A DNA stretch of 64,000 bases from UBA9676 sp963730065 (GCA_963730065.1 CAVSQL010000014.1:496001-560000), one strand, 5' to 3'; shown: positions 16,834 to 25,310, counted from the stretch's first letter. Translations and numbers: made by a program. Notes: generated by a model from the sequence alone, not told the origin.

Positions 16834-16976
16834 GTGCACGCCTTCCCCCGTCCGTTCGCGGGGCACCTGGTCTCCCCGGTGCGTGTGCCCGCGGTCGCGC
16901 CTGCCCTCCCCTTACCGGGGACGGGCTCGCCCGTCTGTGAGTTTCCGATCTCACGATCCGGAGCCTACATTAAGGC

Positions 16977-17014
16977 CGGATAAATTTCTGATAAACGTTC
17001 AGCTTATTTATCCG
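16977..17014. repeat. 38-bp A+T-rich inverted repeat
   Basis: The arms CGGATAAAT (16977-16985) and ATTTATCCG (17006-17014) are perfect complements. Inside them CTGA (16988-16991) and TCAG (16999-17002) extend the pairing, leaving a 7-base loop TAAACGT. In so G+C-rich a genome this is a striking low-melting cruciform candidate. It may be an operator, a terminator or part of a DNA-unwinding region. Confidence 0.6.
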
Positions 17015-17030
17015 CCATTGCGGCGCGTCA

Positions 17031-17062
17031 TGTGGACAACTTCACTTTTTCTTTTGTCCACA
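17031..17062. promoter_or_regulatory. convergent pair of DnaA-box-like nonamers
   Basis: TGTGGACAA (17031-17039) and TTGTCCACA (17054-17062) form a perfect 9-bp inverted repeat with a 14-base T-rich spacer. TTGTCCACA is the preferred DnaA box of Streptomyces and other actinobacteria. Two weaker matches follow (CTGCCCACA 17141, TCATCCACA 17173). No dnaA or dnaN gene is nearby, so this is not the usual oriC. A DnaA-titration or DnaA-controlled site, or an unrelated operator, are options. Confidence 0.5.
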
Positions 17063-17305
17063 GGGTATGAATGGTGTTCCCTCAGGTAACAGCCCCGTCT
17101 TGGACGTGCGCCACCGCCGCAATCCCCAGCATTTCCCTGCCTGCCCACAGGCTCGCGGCCTTTTTACACAAGTCATCCACAGGCTCGTGCACAGAAGGTG
17201 AGTCAGCAGGGCCCCTGCCGAGCTCGCGGACATCGCCGGAGCCGGACGCACCACATAGTTCGGCCCCGGCCGGCCTTGCACGCGCGTCCTGCAGGTCTCA
17301 CGCTA

Positions 17306-17337
17306 AAGGTGATCACTTCACCTTGGTCTAGCGACCA
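17306..17337. promoter_or_regulatory. tandem palindromic operators before the permease gene
   Basis: AAGGTGA (17306-17312) and TCACCTT (17318-17324) form a 7-bp inverted repeat with a 5-base spacer. Directly after comes TGGTC-TAGC-GACCA (17324-17337), a perfect palindrome of the TGGTC/GACCA type common to FadR-group GntR regulators. They lie 35-66 bp upstream of the permease ATG. The regulator is not in the window. Confidence 0.5.
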
Positions 17338-17371
17338 GAAAGGTCGAGCCGCCGACGACAGGAGGGTGGCC

Positions 17372-18934
17372 ATGGCAGCCGAGACCGAGACCGACACCGC
17401 GGCCGGGACGCTGATCTCCGAGCGGGTGGCCGGGGGCATCTTGCCCAAGGTGCTCACCACGTTCGACATGGTGGCGATCTTCGTCGCCATCGTGCTGTTC
17501 ATCACCAACTCCGCCGCCATCCAGCCGGCCGGGCCGGCCGCGTACGGCTGGTGGCTCATCGGCTTCGTCGTGTTCCTGATCCCGTGCGCGATCGCGACCG
17601 GCCAGCTCGGCGCGATGTTCCCCGGCGAGGGCTCGATCTACCTGTGGACGCACAAGGCGTTCGGCCGGTTCTGGGGGTTCTTCGCCGGGTTCTGCGCCTG
17701 GTGGCCCGGGGTCCTGGTCATGGTCGCGACCGGCACCCTGGTGATGTCGTTCCTCGGCTACGCCTTCCCGGCGGTCAGCACCTGGAACGTGGAGGTGCAG
17801 GGGCTGGTCATCGTCGCCGTGATCATCCTGTCCGCCGTCCTGGCCATCCAGCGGTTTCGGGTCACCCAGAACATGGTGAACGTGGTGTTCGCCCTGTACG
17901 GGCTCGCGATCCTGGCCATGTTCGTCAGCGGCGTCGTGTACCTGGCCCGCGGCCACCACGCGGCGGTCGACCCGTGGAACTTCTCGCAGTGGGCGTCCGG
18001 GTCGGCGCACGGGCTCAACTTCACCAACTGGACCTTCTTCGGGCTGGTCGTGCTCGCGCTGCTCGGCGTCGAGGTGCCGCTCAACATGGGGGTCGAGATC
18101 CGCGACCAGCGGGCGGTGACCCGCTACCTGATCTGGGGCTCGCTCGTGGTGATGGTCGCCTACGTGCTCGCCACCTGGGGCGTGATGGTCACCGTGCACG
18201 GCGCCCAGAACGGCGTGATCACCAACGTCGCCGCGGCCGTCGGGGTCGGCCTGGGCAGCGTGGCCGGCAAGATCACGGCGATCATCCTCGCGCTGTTCTT
18301 CCTGTTCATCACCGTGGTCTACAACTACTCCTTCGCCCGGCTGATCTTCGTGTCCGGCCTGGACCGGCGGCTGCCGAAGGCCATGTCCCAGGTGAACAAG
18401 GCCCGGGTGCCCGCCAACGCGGTCTGGGTGCAGACGGTGATCGCCGCCGCGTTCACGCTGGTCGCGTTCGTGCTCGTGCCGGCCATTACCGGCGGGAACG
18501 GGCTCAACGCGGAGACCAAGGTCTACGACATCCTGCAGGCGGCGGTCACCGTGATCTGGTGCATCTCCATCGCGGTGCTGTTCGTGGACATCCTGATCAT
18601 CCTGCGGCGGTACCGGGCCCAGTTCGAGGCGCGGCGGCTGGCCCACCCGGCGGTGTTCTGGGCGTGCTCGATCATCGGCGGCCTGGCCTCGGTGGTCGGC
18701 ATCGTTGCTACCCTGTCCGGGTCCTGGAACCCCCTGCTCATCCCCAACAACAGCGGGTCGGTGAGCATCTTCGGGGCCACGATCGCCTACGGGACTTGGT
18801 TCTGGTGGGTAGCGGGCATCGCGGTGATCTCGCTCCTGCTGGCCATCGTGCTGTACCTGGTCGGCAGGCGGACCGCGGCCCAGCCCGAGCCCGCGCTGGC
18901 CGGGACCGGCGGCGCACCGGGCGCGGATGGCTGA
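17372..18934 (+). CDS. APC-superfamily amino acid/polyamine permease
   Basis: The 520-residue protein has about twelve membrane segments from residue 25 to 505. The first helix region carries GGILPKVLTTFDMVAIFVAIVLF, and GAMFPGEGSIYLWTHKAFG matches the TM2-3 region of APC permeases, with the typical Gly-rich break in the helix. The ATG at 17372 has AGGAGGG seven bases upstream, and the upstream frame has no family similarity. The stop overlaps the amidohydrolase start by 8 bp, so uptake of an amino acid or amine is probably linked to that enzyme and to the glutamine synthetase-like gene upstream. Confidence 0.9.
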   Translation: MAAETETDTAAGTLISERVAGGILPKVLTTFDMVAIFVAIVLFITNSAAIQPAGPAAYGWWLIGFVVFLIPCAIATGQLGAMFPGEGSIYLWTHKAFGRFWGFFAGFCAWWPGVLVMVATGTLVMSFLGYAFPAVSTWNVEVQGLVIVAVIILSAVLAIQRFRVTQNMVNVVFALYGLAILAMFVSGVVYLARGHHAAVDPWNFSQWASGSAHGLNFTNWTFFGLVVLALLGVEVPLNMGVEIRDQRAVTRYLIWGSLVVMVAYVLATWGVMVTVHGAQNGVITNVAAAVGVGLGSVAGKITAIILALFFLFITVVYNYSFARLIFVSGLDRRLPKAMSQVNKARVPANAVWVQTVIAAAFTLVAFVLVPAITGGNGLNAETKVYDILQAAVTVIWCISIAVLFVDILIILRRYRAQFEARRLAHPAVFWACSIIGGLASVVGIVATLSGSWNPLLIPNNSGSVSIFGATIAYGTWFWWVAGIAVISLLLAIVLYLVGRRTAAQPEPALAGTGGAPGADG

Positions 18935-20081
18935 CGACACCGATCTGGGTGCGGCCGTCGGCGCGATCGCCCTGGTGGACCACCATGTCCACCCGGCGCT
19001 GGCGGCCGGGCTCTCTGACGGCGAGTTCGAGGAGCTGATCACCGAGTCGGACCGCCCCGCCCCGCCAGGGGTGGCGCGGTTCGACTCCCAGCTCGGCGTC
19101 GCGATCCGCCGCTGGTGCGGCCCGGTGCTGGGACTGCCCGCGTCCGCCCCGGCCCCGGCCTACACCGGCCGCCGGCGCGAGCTGGGGGCGGCCGAGGTGA
19201 CCCGGCGGCTGCTGCGCGCGGCCGGCGCCGCCCACCTGCTGATCGACACCGGCTATCCCCGCGACGGGATGCTCGGCCTGGCCGCGATGGCCGAGGCGGC
19301 GGCGGCCGGCGTGGCCGAGGTGGTCCGGCTGGAGAGCGTCGCCGAGCGGGCGATCGCGGCCGGGGACGGGTCGGCCGCCGGGTTCGCCGAGCGGTTCCGC
19401 GCCGCGCTGTGGGAACGGACCGAGCACGCGTGCGGGGTGAAGAGCATCGCGGCGTACCGGTTCGGGCTGGACCTCGATCCGCGGCCGCCGACGGCCTCGG
19501 AGGTGGCCACCGCCGCGGGCCGGTGGCGGCGCCAGATCGACGTGGCCGGCCCCGGCGGGACCGTCCGGGTCACCGACCCGGTGCTGCTGCGCTTCCTGCT
19601 CTGGGCTGGGGTGGACCGGGGCCTGCCGGTCCAGATCCATACCGGCTTCGGCGATCCCGACGTCGACCTGCGGCGGGCCGACCCGCTGCTGCTGCGCGGC
19701 TTCTGCGAGCTGACGCAGGAGCGGGCCGTCCCGCTGATGCTGCTGCACTGCTATCCCTACCACCGGCAGGCCGGCTACCTGGCCCACGCCTACCCGCACG
19801 TCTACCTCGACGTCGGCCTGGCCATCAACCACGTGGGCGCCCGCGCCGCCGCGGTGGTCGCCGAGTCGCTCGAGCTGGCGCCGTTCGGCAAGGTCCTGTT
19901 CTCCTCCGACGCCTGGGGCCCGCCCGAGCTTCACTATCTGGGTGCGCTGCTGTGGCGGCGGGCCACCGCCCGCGTGCTGGGCGAATGGGTGGAATCGGGT
20001 GACTGGGCGCTCGCCGACGCCGTTAGGGTGGCCGAAATGATCGGGGCGCAGAACGCGCGCCGCGTCTACCGGCTGCCCTGA
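18927..20081 (+). CDS. FluG-like amidohydrolase
   Basis: The 384-residue TIM-barrel hydrolase shows the metal motif HHVHPAL (HxH, about residue 20), QIHTGFGDPDVDLR (His about 234), HCYPYHRQAGYLAHAYPHVYLD, and the C-terminal Asp in LFSSDAWGPPELH. This set matches the amidohydrolase half of fungal FluG and bacterial relatives, which occur beside or fused to glutamine synthetase-like proteins. A likely role is hydrolysis of a gamma-glutamyl amide or related amide in amine catabolism; the substrate is inferred. It overlaps the permease gene by 8 bp and ends the operon. A new promoter region follows. Confidence 0.85.
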   Translation: MADDTDLGAAVGAIALVDHHVHPALAAGLSDGEFEELITESDRPAPPGVARFDSQLGVAIRRWCGPVLGLPASAPAPAYTGRRRELGAAEVTRRLLRAAGAAHLLIDTGYPRDGMLGLAAMAEAAAAGVAEVVRLESVAERAIAAGDGSAAGFAERFRAALWERTEHACGVKSIAAYRFGLDLDPRPPTASEVATAAGRWRRQIDVAGPGGTVRVTDPVLLRFLLWAGVDRGLPVQIHTGFGDPDVDLRRADPLLLRGFCELTQERAVPLMLLHCYPYHRQAGYLAHAYPHVYLDVGLAINHVGARAAAVVAESLELAPFGKVLFSSDAWGPPELHYLGALLWRRATARVLGEWVESGDWALADAVRVAEMIGAQNARRVYRLP

Positions 20082-20124
20082 CCGCCGGGTCTCGGCTTCA
20101 TATCAGCCCAGCTAGTGCGCTTTA

Positions 20125-20150
20125 CGAACAAGGGTTCTACGCGCGAACAT
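20125..20150. promoter_or_regulatory. second copy of the three-half-site operator
   Basis: CGAACAA, two bases, GTTCTA, four bases, CGAACAT: half-sites and spacing identical to 12880-12905. It lies 47-72 bp upstream of the ATG at 20197 that heads the livM-remnant/ThDP-enzyme/SDR operon. The shared site suggests that this operon and the aldehyde dehydrogenase-pobA operon answer to one regulator. Confidence 0.6.
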
Positions 20151-20196
20151 GGCGGTGCGCAGGTAGGAAGGCCCGGCAGGAACGCGAGAGGTGGCG

Positions 20197-20996
20197 ATGG
20201 CTGATTTCCTCCGGACCGGCGACGTGGCCGAGGCGGACCGGTTCGCGCAGTGGCGGCGGTGCCCATCTTCGCCCTGCTGCGCCCGCTCTCCGGCGGCTAT
20301 TTCGCGGTGGCGACCTGGGTGGTCGCCGAGTGCCTGTTCCTGTACGTCACCAACCAGCTATGGCTGGGCGGCGGGACCGGGGTCGGGCTGCAGCAGCTGT
20401 CGTCGATGGCGCCGGTGCTGCGGAACGCCTATACCTACTGGATAGCGCTGGCGCTGATGGCGGTCATCGTGGCCGGTGTCTACCTGCTCGTGCGCAGCAG
20501 GTTCGGGCTGGACTCCCGCGCGGTGCACAACGAGCCCGCGGCCGCGGCGGCGATGGGCGTGGAGGTGCAGCGCACCCGGTGGCTGGCCTACGTGCTGGCC
20601 GCGGTGGGGTTCGGCGCCGTCGGCGCGGTGCTGATCATCAGCACCTTGTACATCGACCCAGCCACCGTGTTCAACGTGAACTACAGCGCCGACATGCTGT
20701 TCATGGTGGTGATCGGTGGGATCGGCACGATGGAGGGCCCGGTCATCGGCGCGGTCATCTTCTTCGCCGTCCAGGAGGAGTTCTCCCAGTACGGGGCGTG
20801 GTACCTGGTGGCCATCGGGGTGGTGGCGATCGCGGTGGTGCTCATCGCGCCAGCGGGCCTGTGGGGGATAGCCGGCCGCCGGGGCTGGTCGCTGCTGCCG
20901 GTCGGCTACCAGGTCCGGCCGCGTGGCACCCCGCCGGTGGCCCGGGCGGGCGGCGCGGATCCGGCGACCCAGCGAGGCGGTGATACCAGTGACTGA
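20197..20996 (+). pseudogene. livM: branched-chain amino acid-type ABC permease (LivM), N-terminus lost
   Basis: From about 20260 the frame encodes the last two thirds of a LivM permease: LSGGYFAVATWVVAECLFL, then VRSRFGLDSRAVHNEPAAAAAMGVEVQRTRWLAY (cytoplasmic EAA-like loop) and GGIGTMEGPVIGAVIFF. LivM proteins normally have about 90-100 more N-terminal residues with several membrane segments, which are absent. A good ATG with GAGAGG (20197) starts another frame encoding MADFLRTGDVAEADRFAQW, with no LivM similarity. An internal deletion probably fused the first gene of a liv-type operon to the end of livM. The only in-frame start (GTG 20250) has no ribosome binding site. Confidence 0.75.
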
Positions 20997-22794
20997 GACC
21001 CCTTACACGACGAGCCATGCGCTACTCGAGGCGATGCGCGAGGCCGGCGTGCGGTACCTGTTCGCGAACCTGGGCAGCGACCACACCGGGATCGTCGAGA
21101 CCTACGCGCAGGCGCGCCGCGACGGCTGCGCCGACGCCCTGCCGGAGCTGGTGATCTGCCCGCACGAGTTCGTCGCGCTCAGCGCGGCCCAGGGATACAC
21201 CCAGGTCAGCGGGGAGGCCCAGGCGGTGCTCGTGCACGTCGAGTGCGGCACCCAGAATCTCGGCGGTGCCGTGCACAACGCGGCGAGGGGACGGGTGCCG
21301 GTGCTGATCCTGGCCGGCCTGTCGCCACTGACGCAGGAAGGGGAGCTTCCCGGCAGCCGCAACGAGTTCATCCACTGGCTGCAGGACACCGCCGACCAGG
21401 CCGGGATCGTCCGGGGCTATGTCAAGTACGCGCACGAGGTCCGCAGCGGGCGGAATGCCAAGCAGCTCGTCCACCGCGCCCTGCAGATCGCGCGGAGCGA
21501 GCCGCCCGGGCCGGCCTACCTGGTGGCTGCCCGGGAGGTCATGGAGGAGACGATCCCGGCCCAGCCCGATCAGCGGCAGTGGTGGTCGCCGGTGGCCCCC
21601 ATGGCCCTGGCGCCGCAGGTGGCCGACGAGATCGCCGCCGCCCTCACCGAGGCCTCCGCCCCGCTGGTCGTCACGTCCTACCTGGGCCGGGACACCAGCG
21701 CGGTGGCCGCACTGACCGAGCTGTGCGAGCTCGCGGCCGTCGGCGTGATCGAGTCGGTGCCGATGCGGATGAACTTCCCCGCCGACCACCCGCTGCACCT
21801 GGGGTACCAGTGGAACACCACGGGCCAGAATCCGGTGCTCGCCGGGGCCGATGTGGTGCTGGTCGCGGGCTGCGACGTGCCGTGGATCCCCACCACCAAC
21901 CGGCCTGCCCCAGGCGCCCGGATCTACGTGGTCGACGCCGACCCGATCAAGGAGCAGATGCCGCTGTGGCATGTTCCCGCCGCCCGGTATGCCCGGGCCG
22001 ACCTGGCCACCGCCTTGCGGCAGGTGAGCGCCAGGGTGAGAGAGCGGGGTGGGCTGGCCGAGGGTGAGGTCGCCCGACGCGCCGAACGGCTGGCCGCGGT
22101 CCACCGGGCGCAGCGCGCGGAGTGGGCGGCCAGGGAGCGGCTGCCCGGCGACGGCACCATCACCCCCGAATACCTGGTGGCCTGCGTCCGGGACGCGATC
22201 GGCCCCGACACGCTGGTGCTCACCGAGGCGATCACCAACTACCAGGTGGTCTGCGAGCACCTGCAGCCGAGCCGGCCCGGCTCGCTGCTGGGCAGCGGCG
22301 GCAGCTCGCTGGGCTGGTCCGGCGGGGCGGCGGTGGGCGCCAAGCTGGCCTCGCCGGCGTTGACCGTGGTGAGCCTGGTGGGGGACGGCTCGTACCTGTT
22401 CGGTCTGCCGGCCTCGGCGCAGTGGATGGCGCGCAGGTACGGCGCCCCGTCGCTCACCGTCATCTTCGACAACCAGGGCTGGGCCGCGCCGCAGCTGTCG
22501 GCGCTGTCGGTCCACCCGTCCGGGGCGGCGGCGGAGATGGGCCCCGGCAGCGGCTTCCGGCCCGAGACCGACCTGCCGGGCGTGGCCGCCGCGGCCGGCG
22601 GTGCCTACGCGGTCACCGTGTCGCAGGCCGTCAAGCTCCCGGTCGCCCTCACCCTGGCGCTCAACCAGGTCCACCGCGGCAGGTCCGCCGTGATCAGCGT
22701 TCATGTGCCGTCGGCCGCCCCGCCGCCGGCCGGACCGCCCTACCCGGCCCCGGTCGATCCCGGGCAGAAAGAGGAACCACCATGGCCCGGCTAG
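20989..22794 (+). CDS. thiamine diphosphate-dependent decarboxylase/lyase (acetolactate synthase-benzoylformate decarboxylase superfamily)
   Basis: The 601-residue protein has the three-domain layout of this superfamily: a Pyr domain with the cofactor-activating Glu in ICPHEFVALSAAQGYTQ (about residue 63), a central domain, and a PP domain with the ThDP/Mg motif GDGSYLFGLPASAQWMARRYGAPSLTVIFDNQGW (about 466-500). The GTG at 20989 is 10 bases after GAGGCG and overlaps the livM remnant by 8 bp. Context favours an aromatic 2-oxo acid decarboxylase feeding an aromatic aldehyde to the co-regulated dehydrogenase, but sequence alone does not exclude an acetolactate-synthase-like or other lyase activity. 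Confidence 0.85.
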   Translation: MTETPYTTSHALLEAMREAGVRYLFANLGSDHTGIVETYAQARRDGCADALPELVICPHEFVALSAAQGYTQVSGEAQAVLVHVECGTQNLGGAVHNAARGRVPVLILAGLSPLTQEGELPGSRNEFIHWLQDTADQAGIVRGYVKYAHEVRSGRNAKQLVHRALQIARSEPPGPAYLVAAREVMEETIPAQPDQRQWWSPVAPMALAPQVADEIAAALTEASAPLVVTSYLGRDTSAVAALTELCELAAVGVIESVPMRMNFPADHPLHLGYQWNTTGQNPVLAGADVVLVAGCDVPWIPTTNRPAPGARIYVVDADPIKEQMPLWHVPAARYARADLATALRQVSARVRERGGLAEGEVARRAERLAAVHRAQRAEWAARERLPGDGTITPEYLVACVRDAIGPDTLVLTEAITNYQVVCEHLQPSRPGSLLGSGGSSLGWSGGAAVGAKLASPALTVVSLVGDGSYLFGLPASAQWMARRYGAPSLTVIFDNQGWAAPQLSALSVHPSGAAAEMGPGSGFRPETDLPGVAAAAGGAYAVTVSQAVKLPVALTLALNQVHRGRSAVISVHVPSAAPPPAGPPYPAPVDPGQKEEPPWPG

Positions 22795-23539
22795 ACAACA
22801 AGGTCGCTCTCATCACCGGCGGCGAGAGCGGCATCGGCCTGGCCACCGCGCGCCTGTTCGCCGCCGAGGGCGCACGGGTTCACCTGGCCGGGCTGCACGC
22901 CGGGCGGCTGGCCGAGGCCGTCGCCGAGCTCGGCCCGGAGGTGGCTGCCTGCAGCGTCACCGATGTGACCGACGAGGCCCAGGTCATCGCGGCGGTGGCC
23001 CAGGCCGTGGACCGCTTCGGCGGCCTGGATGTGGTGTTCAGCACGCCGGGATCAGCGGGGCCATCGCCCCCATCACCGAGTACCCCACCGACATGTTCCG
23101 GCGGGTGCTGGATGTCCACGTGCTCGGCGCCTTCCATCTGCTCAAGCACGCGTTCCCGCACCTGCGTAAGGGCGCGAGCGTGATCATCAACTCCAGCGTG
23201 GTCGGGCTCACCTCGGACGCGGGGATCAGCGGTTACGCGACCGCCAAGCATGCCCAGGTCGGGCTGATGCGGACGGCGGCGAAAGAGGCGGCCGCGCGGG
23301 GCATCCGGGTGAACACCGTGCACCCCGGGCCGACGGACACCGAGTTCCAGCGCGACATCGAGACGACCGCGACCGGCGCGCCACCGGATGTGGCCGCGCG
23401 GATCTTCGACGCCAGGATCCCGCTGGCCCGCCACGCCTGCGCCGAGGAGATCGCGGCCTCGGTCCTGTACCTGGCGTGTGCCGACAGCTCGTTCGTGACC
23501 GGCGCCACGTTGTCCGTGGACGGTGGCATGCACATCTGA
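22782..23539 (+). pseudogene. short-chain dehydrogenase/reductase, frameshifted
   Basis: The ATG at 22782 overlaps the previous gene by 13 bp and starts a classical SDR with the cofactor motif TGGESGIGLATA. At about 23043 the frame is lost: VVFS is followed in another frame by NAG-type sequence (AGISGAIAPITEYP). A single missing A (AGCAACGCC expected, AGCACGCC seen) explains it. The rest is intact in the new frame, with catalytic VIINSSVV, YATAK and the C-terminal TGATLSVDGG; the restored protein would be about 252 residues. This is either a recent null mutation or a base-calling error. Substrate unknown. Confidence 0.85.
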
Positions 23540-23716
23540 CCCGCTGTCCCGCTGCCGAACGGCCGGGCGGCCCCACGGCCCCGCTGGCCCAACCCGCCCC
23601 GCCAGCAGCCAGGGATCCTGTTCCCGTGCCCGCCGCCGCCGCGCTAGGTTGTGCCCGATCGGGCCCGATATTCCCGCCCCTCCGGTATGCGCCAATAGCG
23701 AGCGAGGAGTCCGCCA

Positions 23717-24166
23717 GTGAGCGAGCAGCCTGTCAGCACGCCGATCTACCAGCACGTCCCGCATGAGCACCTGCTGATGCGCCTTTCTGGGCGGGCGCCC
23801 GGCCCGGCCAAGGTCGACGACGGGCGGGTCGGGATCAACGGCCGCATCGGCCTGGCGATCACAACCGCGGTCGGGACCATGATCTGCGCCTACATCTTCG
23901 GTGTGATCGCGCTGATCAGCCTGCCGTCGGCAGTGCGCAGCGGCAACCTGACCATCATCATCGCCTGGGTGTCGTCCAACTTCCTGCAGCTGGTCCTGCT
24001 GCCGGTGATCATCGTCGGCCAGAACCTGCTGGCCAGCGCCGCCGACAAGCGGTCCGAGCAGACCTACAAGGACGCGGAGGCGGTGCTGCGCGAGGCGCTG
24101 GAGATCCAGAGGCACCTGGCGGCCCAGGACCAGGTGCTGGCCGCGCTCATCGCGGCCAAGGCGTGA
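23717..24166 (+). CDS. two-helix membrane protein (DUF1003-like)
   Basis: The 149-residue protein has a polar N-terminus (about 1-45), two membrane segments (about 48-75 and 80-105, the second ending LQLVLLPVIIVGQNLL) and a helical, charged C-terminus (SAADKRSEQTYKDAEAVLREALEIQRHL) likely to form a coiled coil. The pattern, including the VGQN turn and Asp/Lys-rich tail, fits the DUF1003 family of unknown function. The GTG at 23717 has GAGGAG eight bases upstream. It is monocistronic and followed by a strong terminator. Confidence 0.75.
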   Translation: MSEQPVSTPIYQHVPHEHLLMRLSGRAPGPAKVDDGRVGINGRIGLAITTAVGTMICAYIFGVIALISLPSAVRSGNLTIIIAWVSSNFLQLVLLPVIIVGQNLLASAADKRSEQTYKDAEAVLREALEIQRHLAAQDQVLAALIAAKA

Positions 24167-24177
24167 CCAGGCGGCCA

Positions 24178-24209
24178 CGTTCCCGGCCGGGCCCGCCCGG
24201 CCGGGAACG
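24178..24209 (+). terminator. stem-loop terminator
   Basis: A perfect 14-bp stem (CGTTCCCGGCCGGG at 24178-24191 with its complement at 24196-24209) encloses a four-base loop, 12 bp after the DUF1003-like stop. There is no T tract, as is common in high-G+C actinobacteria. Confidence 0.75.
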
Positions 24210-24230
24210 CTCGGATGACCGGGCGGGCTG

Positions 24231-25232
24231 ATGACGCTGCTGGTGCTGAGCGCGCGCGACCTGCCCGGCCTGCTGCCCTATCCCGAGGCCGTGGCGGTGA
24301 TGCGGCAGGCCCTGGCCGCCCATGCCCGCGGCGAGGCCTACCAGCCGCTGCGGACCGTGACCCAGCCGCCGGGCGCGGCGGGGCTGATGGCGCTCATGCC
24401 GTCCTACCTGCCGCCGTCCGGCGAGCCCGCGGCGGAACCCGGGTACGGAGTCAAGGTCATCTGCATCAGCCCCGGCAACCCGGCGCTGGGCAAAGATGCC
24501 CACCAGGGCGTGGTCCTGATCTCCAGCGCACAGACCGGCGAGCCGCTGGCCATGGTGAACGCGTCGGCGCTCACGGAGATCCGCACCGCCGCCGTGTCCG
24601 CGCTCGCGACGTCGCTGCTCGCCCGCCCGGACGCGACCGAGGTGGCCGTCATCGGCACCGGCGTCCAGGCCCGGGCGCACATCCAGGCGCTGGCGGCATG
24701 CCGTGAGCTCACCGGGATCCGGGTGGCGGGACGCGAGCCCGATCGCGCCCGGCGCTTCGCCGCGGACGTCGGCGCCCTGGTGCCGGTGCCGGTCGCCGCG
24801 CACGGCAGCGCGGCCGAGGCCCTGGCCGGGGCGGGAATCGTGGTCACCGCGACCACGTCGGCGGTGCCGGTACTCCAGCACGGCTGGCTGGCGCCGGGCA
24901 CCCACGTCAACGCGGTCGGTGCGTGCCTGCCGCAGGCACGTGAGATCGACACCGCGACCATGGCCGCCGCCGCCCTGTTCGTCGACAGCCGGGAGTCGGC
25001 GGCCCACGAAGCCGGCGATGTCCTGCTGGCCATGGCGGACGGTGCGATCGGGACCGCGGACATCCGCGCCGAACTGGGCGAGGTGATCACCGGCGCGGCG
25101 CAGGGCCGGGGCGACGACGAGGAGATCACCCTGTTCGAGTCGCTGGGCCTGGGAGTGGAGGATCTCGCCGCGGCCGCGCACGCCTACCGCAAGGCCCGCG
25201 CGGCCGGGGCCGGCACCCCGGTCGAATTCTGA
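24231..25232 (+). CDS. ornithine cyclodeaminase/mu-crystallin family protein
   Basis: The 333-residue protein has an N-terminal domain with the catalytic-type Lys in GYGVKVICIS and a Rossmann domain with AVIGTGVQARAHIQALAA (about 141-158). STALITE-like NASALTEIRTAAVSALAT and NAVGACLPQAREID are also typical of the family, which includes ornithine cyclodeaminase, alanine dehydrogenase (Archaeoglobus type) and ketimine reductases. The activity cannot be settled by sequence. The gene stands between terminators and an unrelated transporter and shows no clear operon partner. Confidence 0.85.
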   Translation: MTLLVLSARDLPGLLPYPEAVAVMRQALAAHARGEAYQPLRTVTQPPGAAGLMALMPSYLPPSGEPAAEPGYGVKVICISPGNPALGKDAHQGVVLISSAQTGEPLAMVNASALTEIRTAAVSALATSLLARPDATEVAVIGTGVQARAHIQALAACRELTGIRVAGREPDRARRFAADVGALVPVPVAAHGSAAEALAGAGIVVTATTSAVPVLQHGWLAPGTHVNAVGACLPQAREIDTATMAAAALFVDSRESAAHEAGDVLLAMADGAIGTADIRAELGEVITGAAQGRGDDEEITLFESLGLGVEDLAAAAHAYRKARAAGAGTPVEF

Positions 25233-25310
25233 CGCGTGCGGTGATCCCGGGCGGGGCATCCCAGCCGATGATGGTGGTGAGGGCCACCCCTCAAGGGAAG
25301 GTGTGCTCTG

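Larger units (their letters stand above)
16834..17371. other. 538-bp non-coding interval with long hairpin, DnaA-box-like pair and permease operators
   Basis: No convincing gene lies here. From left to right it holds a G+C-rich stretch (16834-16960), an A+T-rich block (16965-17060) with a long inverted repeat and two DnaA-box-like nonamers, further degenerate boxes at 17141-17149 and 17173-17181, and two palindromes before the permease gene. Reading frames across it have unlike codon use and no family signatures. Confidence 0.6.

Noticed and set aside
17031..17062. Chromosomal oriC
   Set aside because: Only two strong DnaA-box-like sites and no dnaA, dnaN, rpmH or gyr genes nearby; actinobacterial oriC carries many more boxes.
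17042..17281. 79-codon minus-strand frame in the DnaA-box region
   Set aside because: Irregular composition, no ribosome binding site and no family; the region is better explained as regulatory.
17318..19042. 574-codon minus-strand frame opposite the permease
   Set aside because: Shadow of the permease and amidohydrolase genes; composition is His/Asp/Arg-rich without domains.
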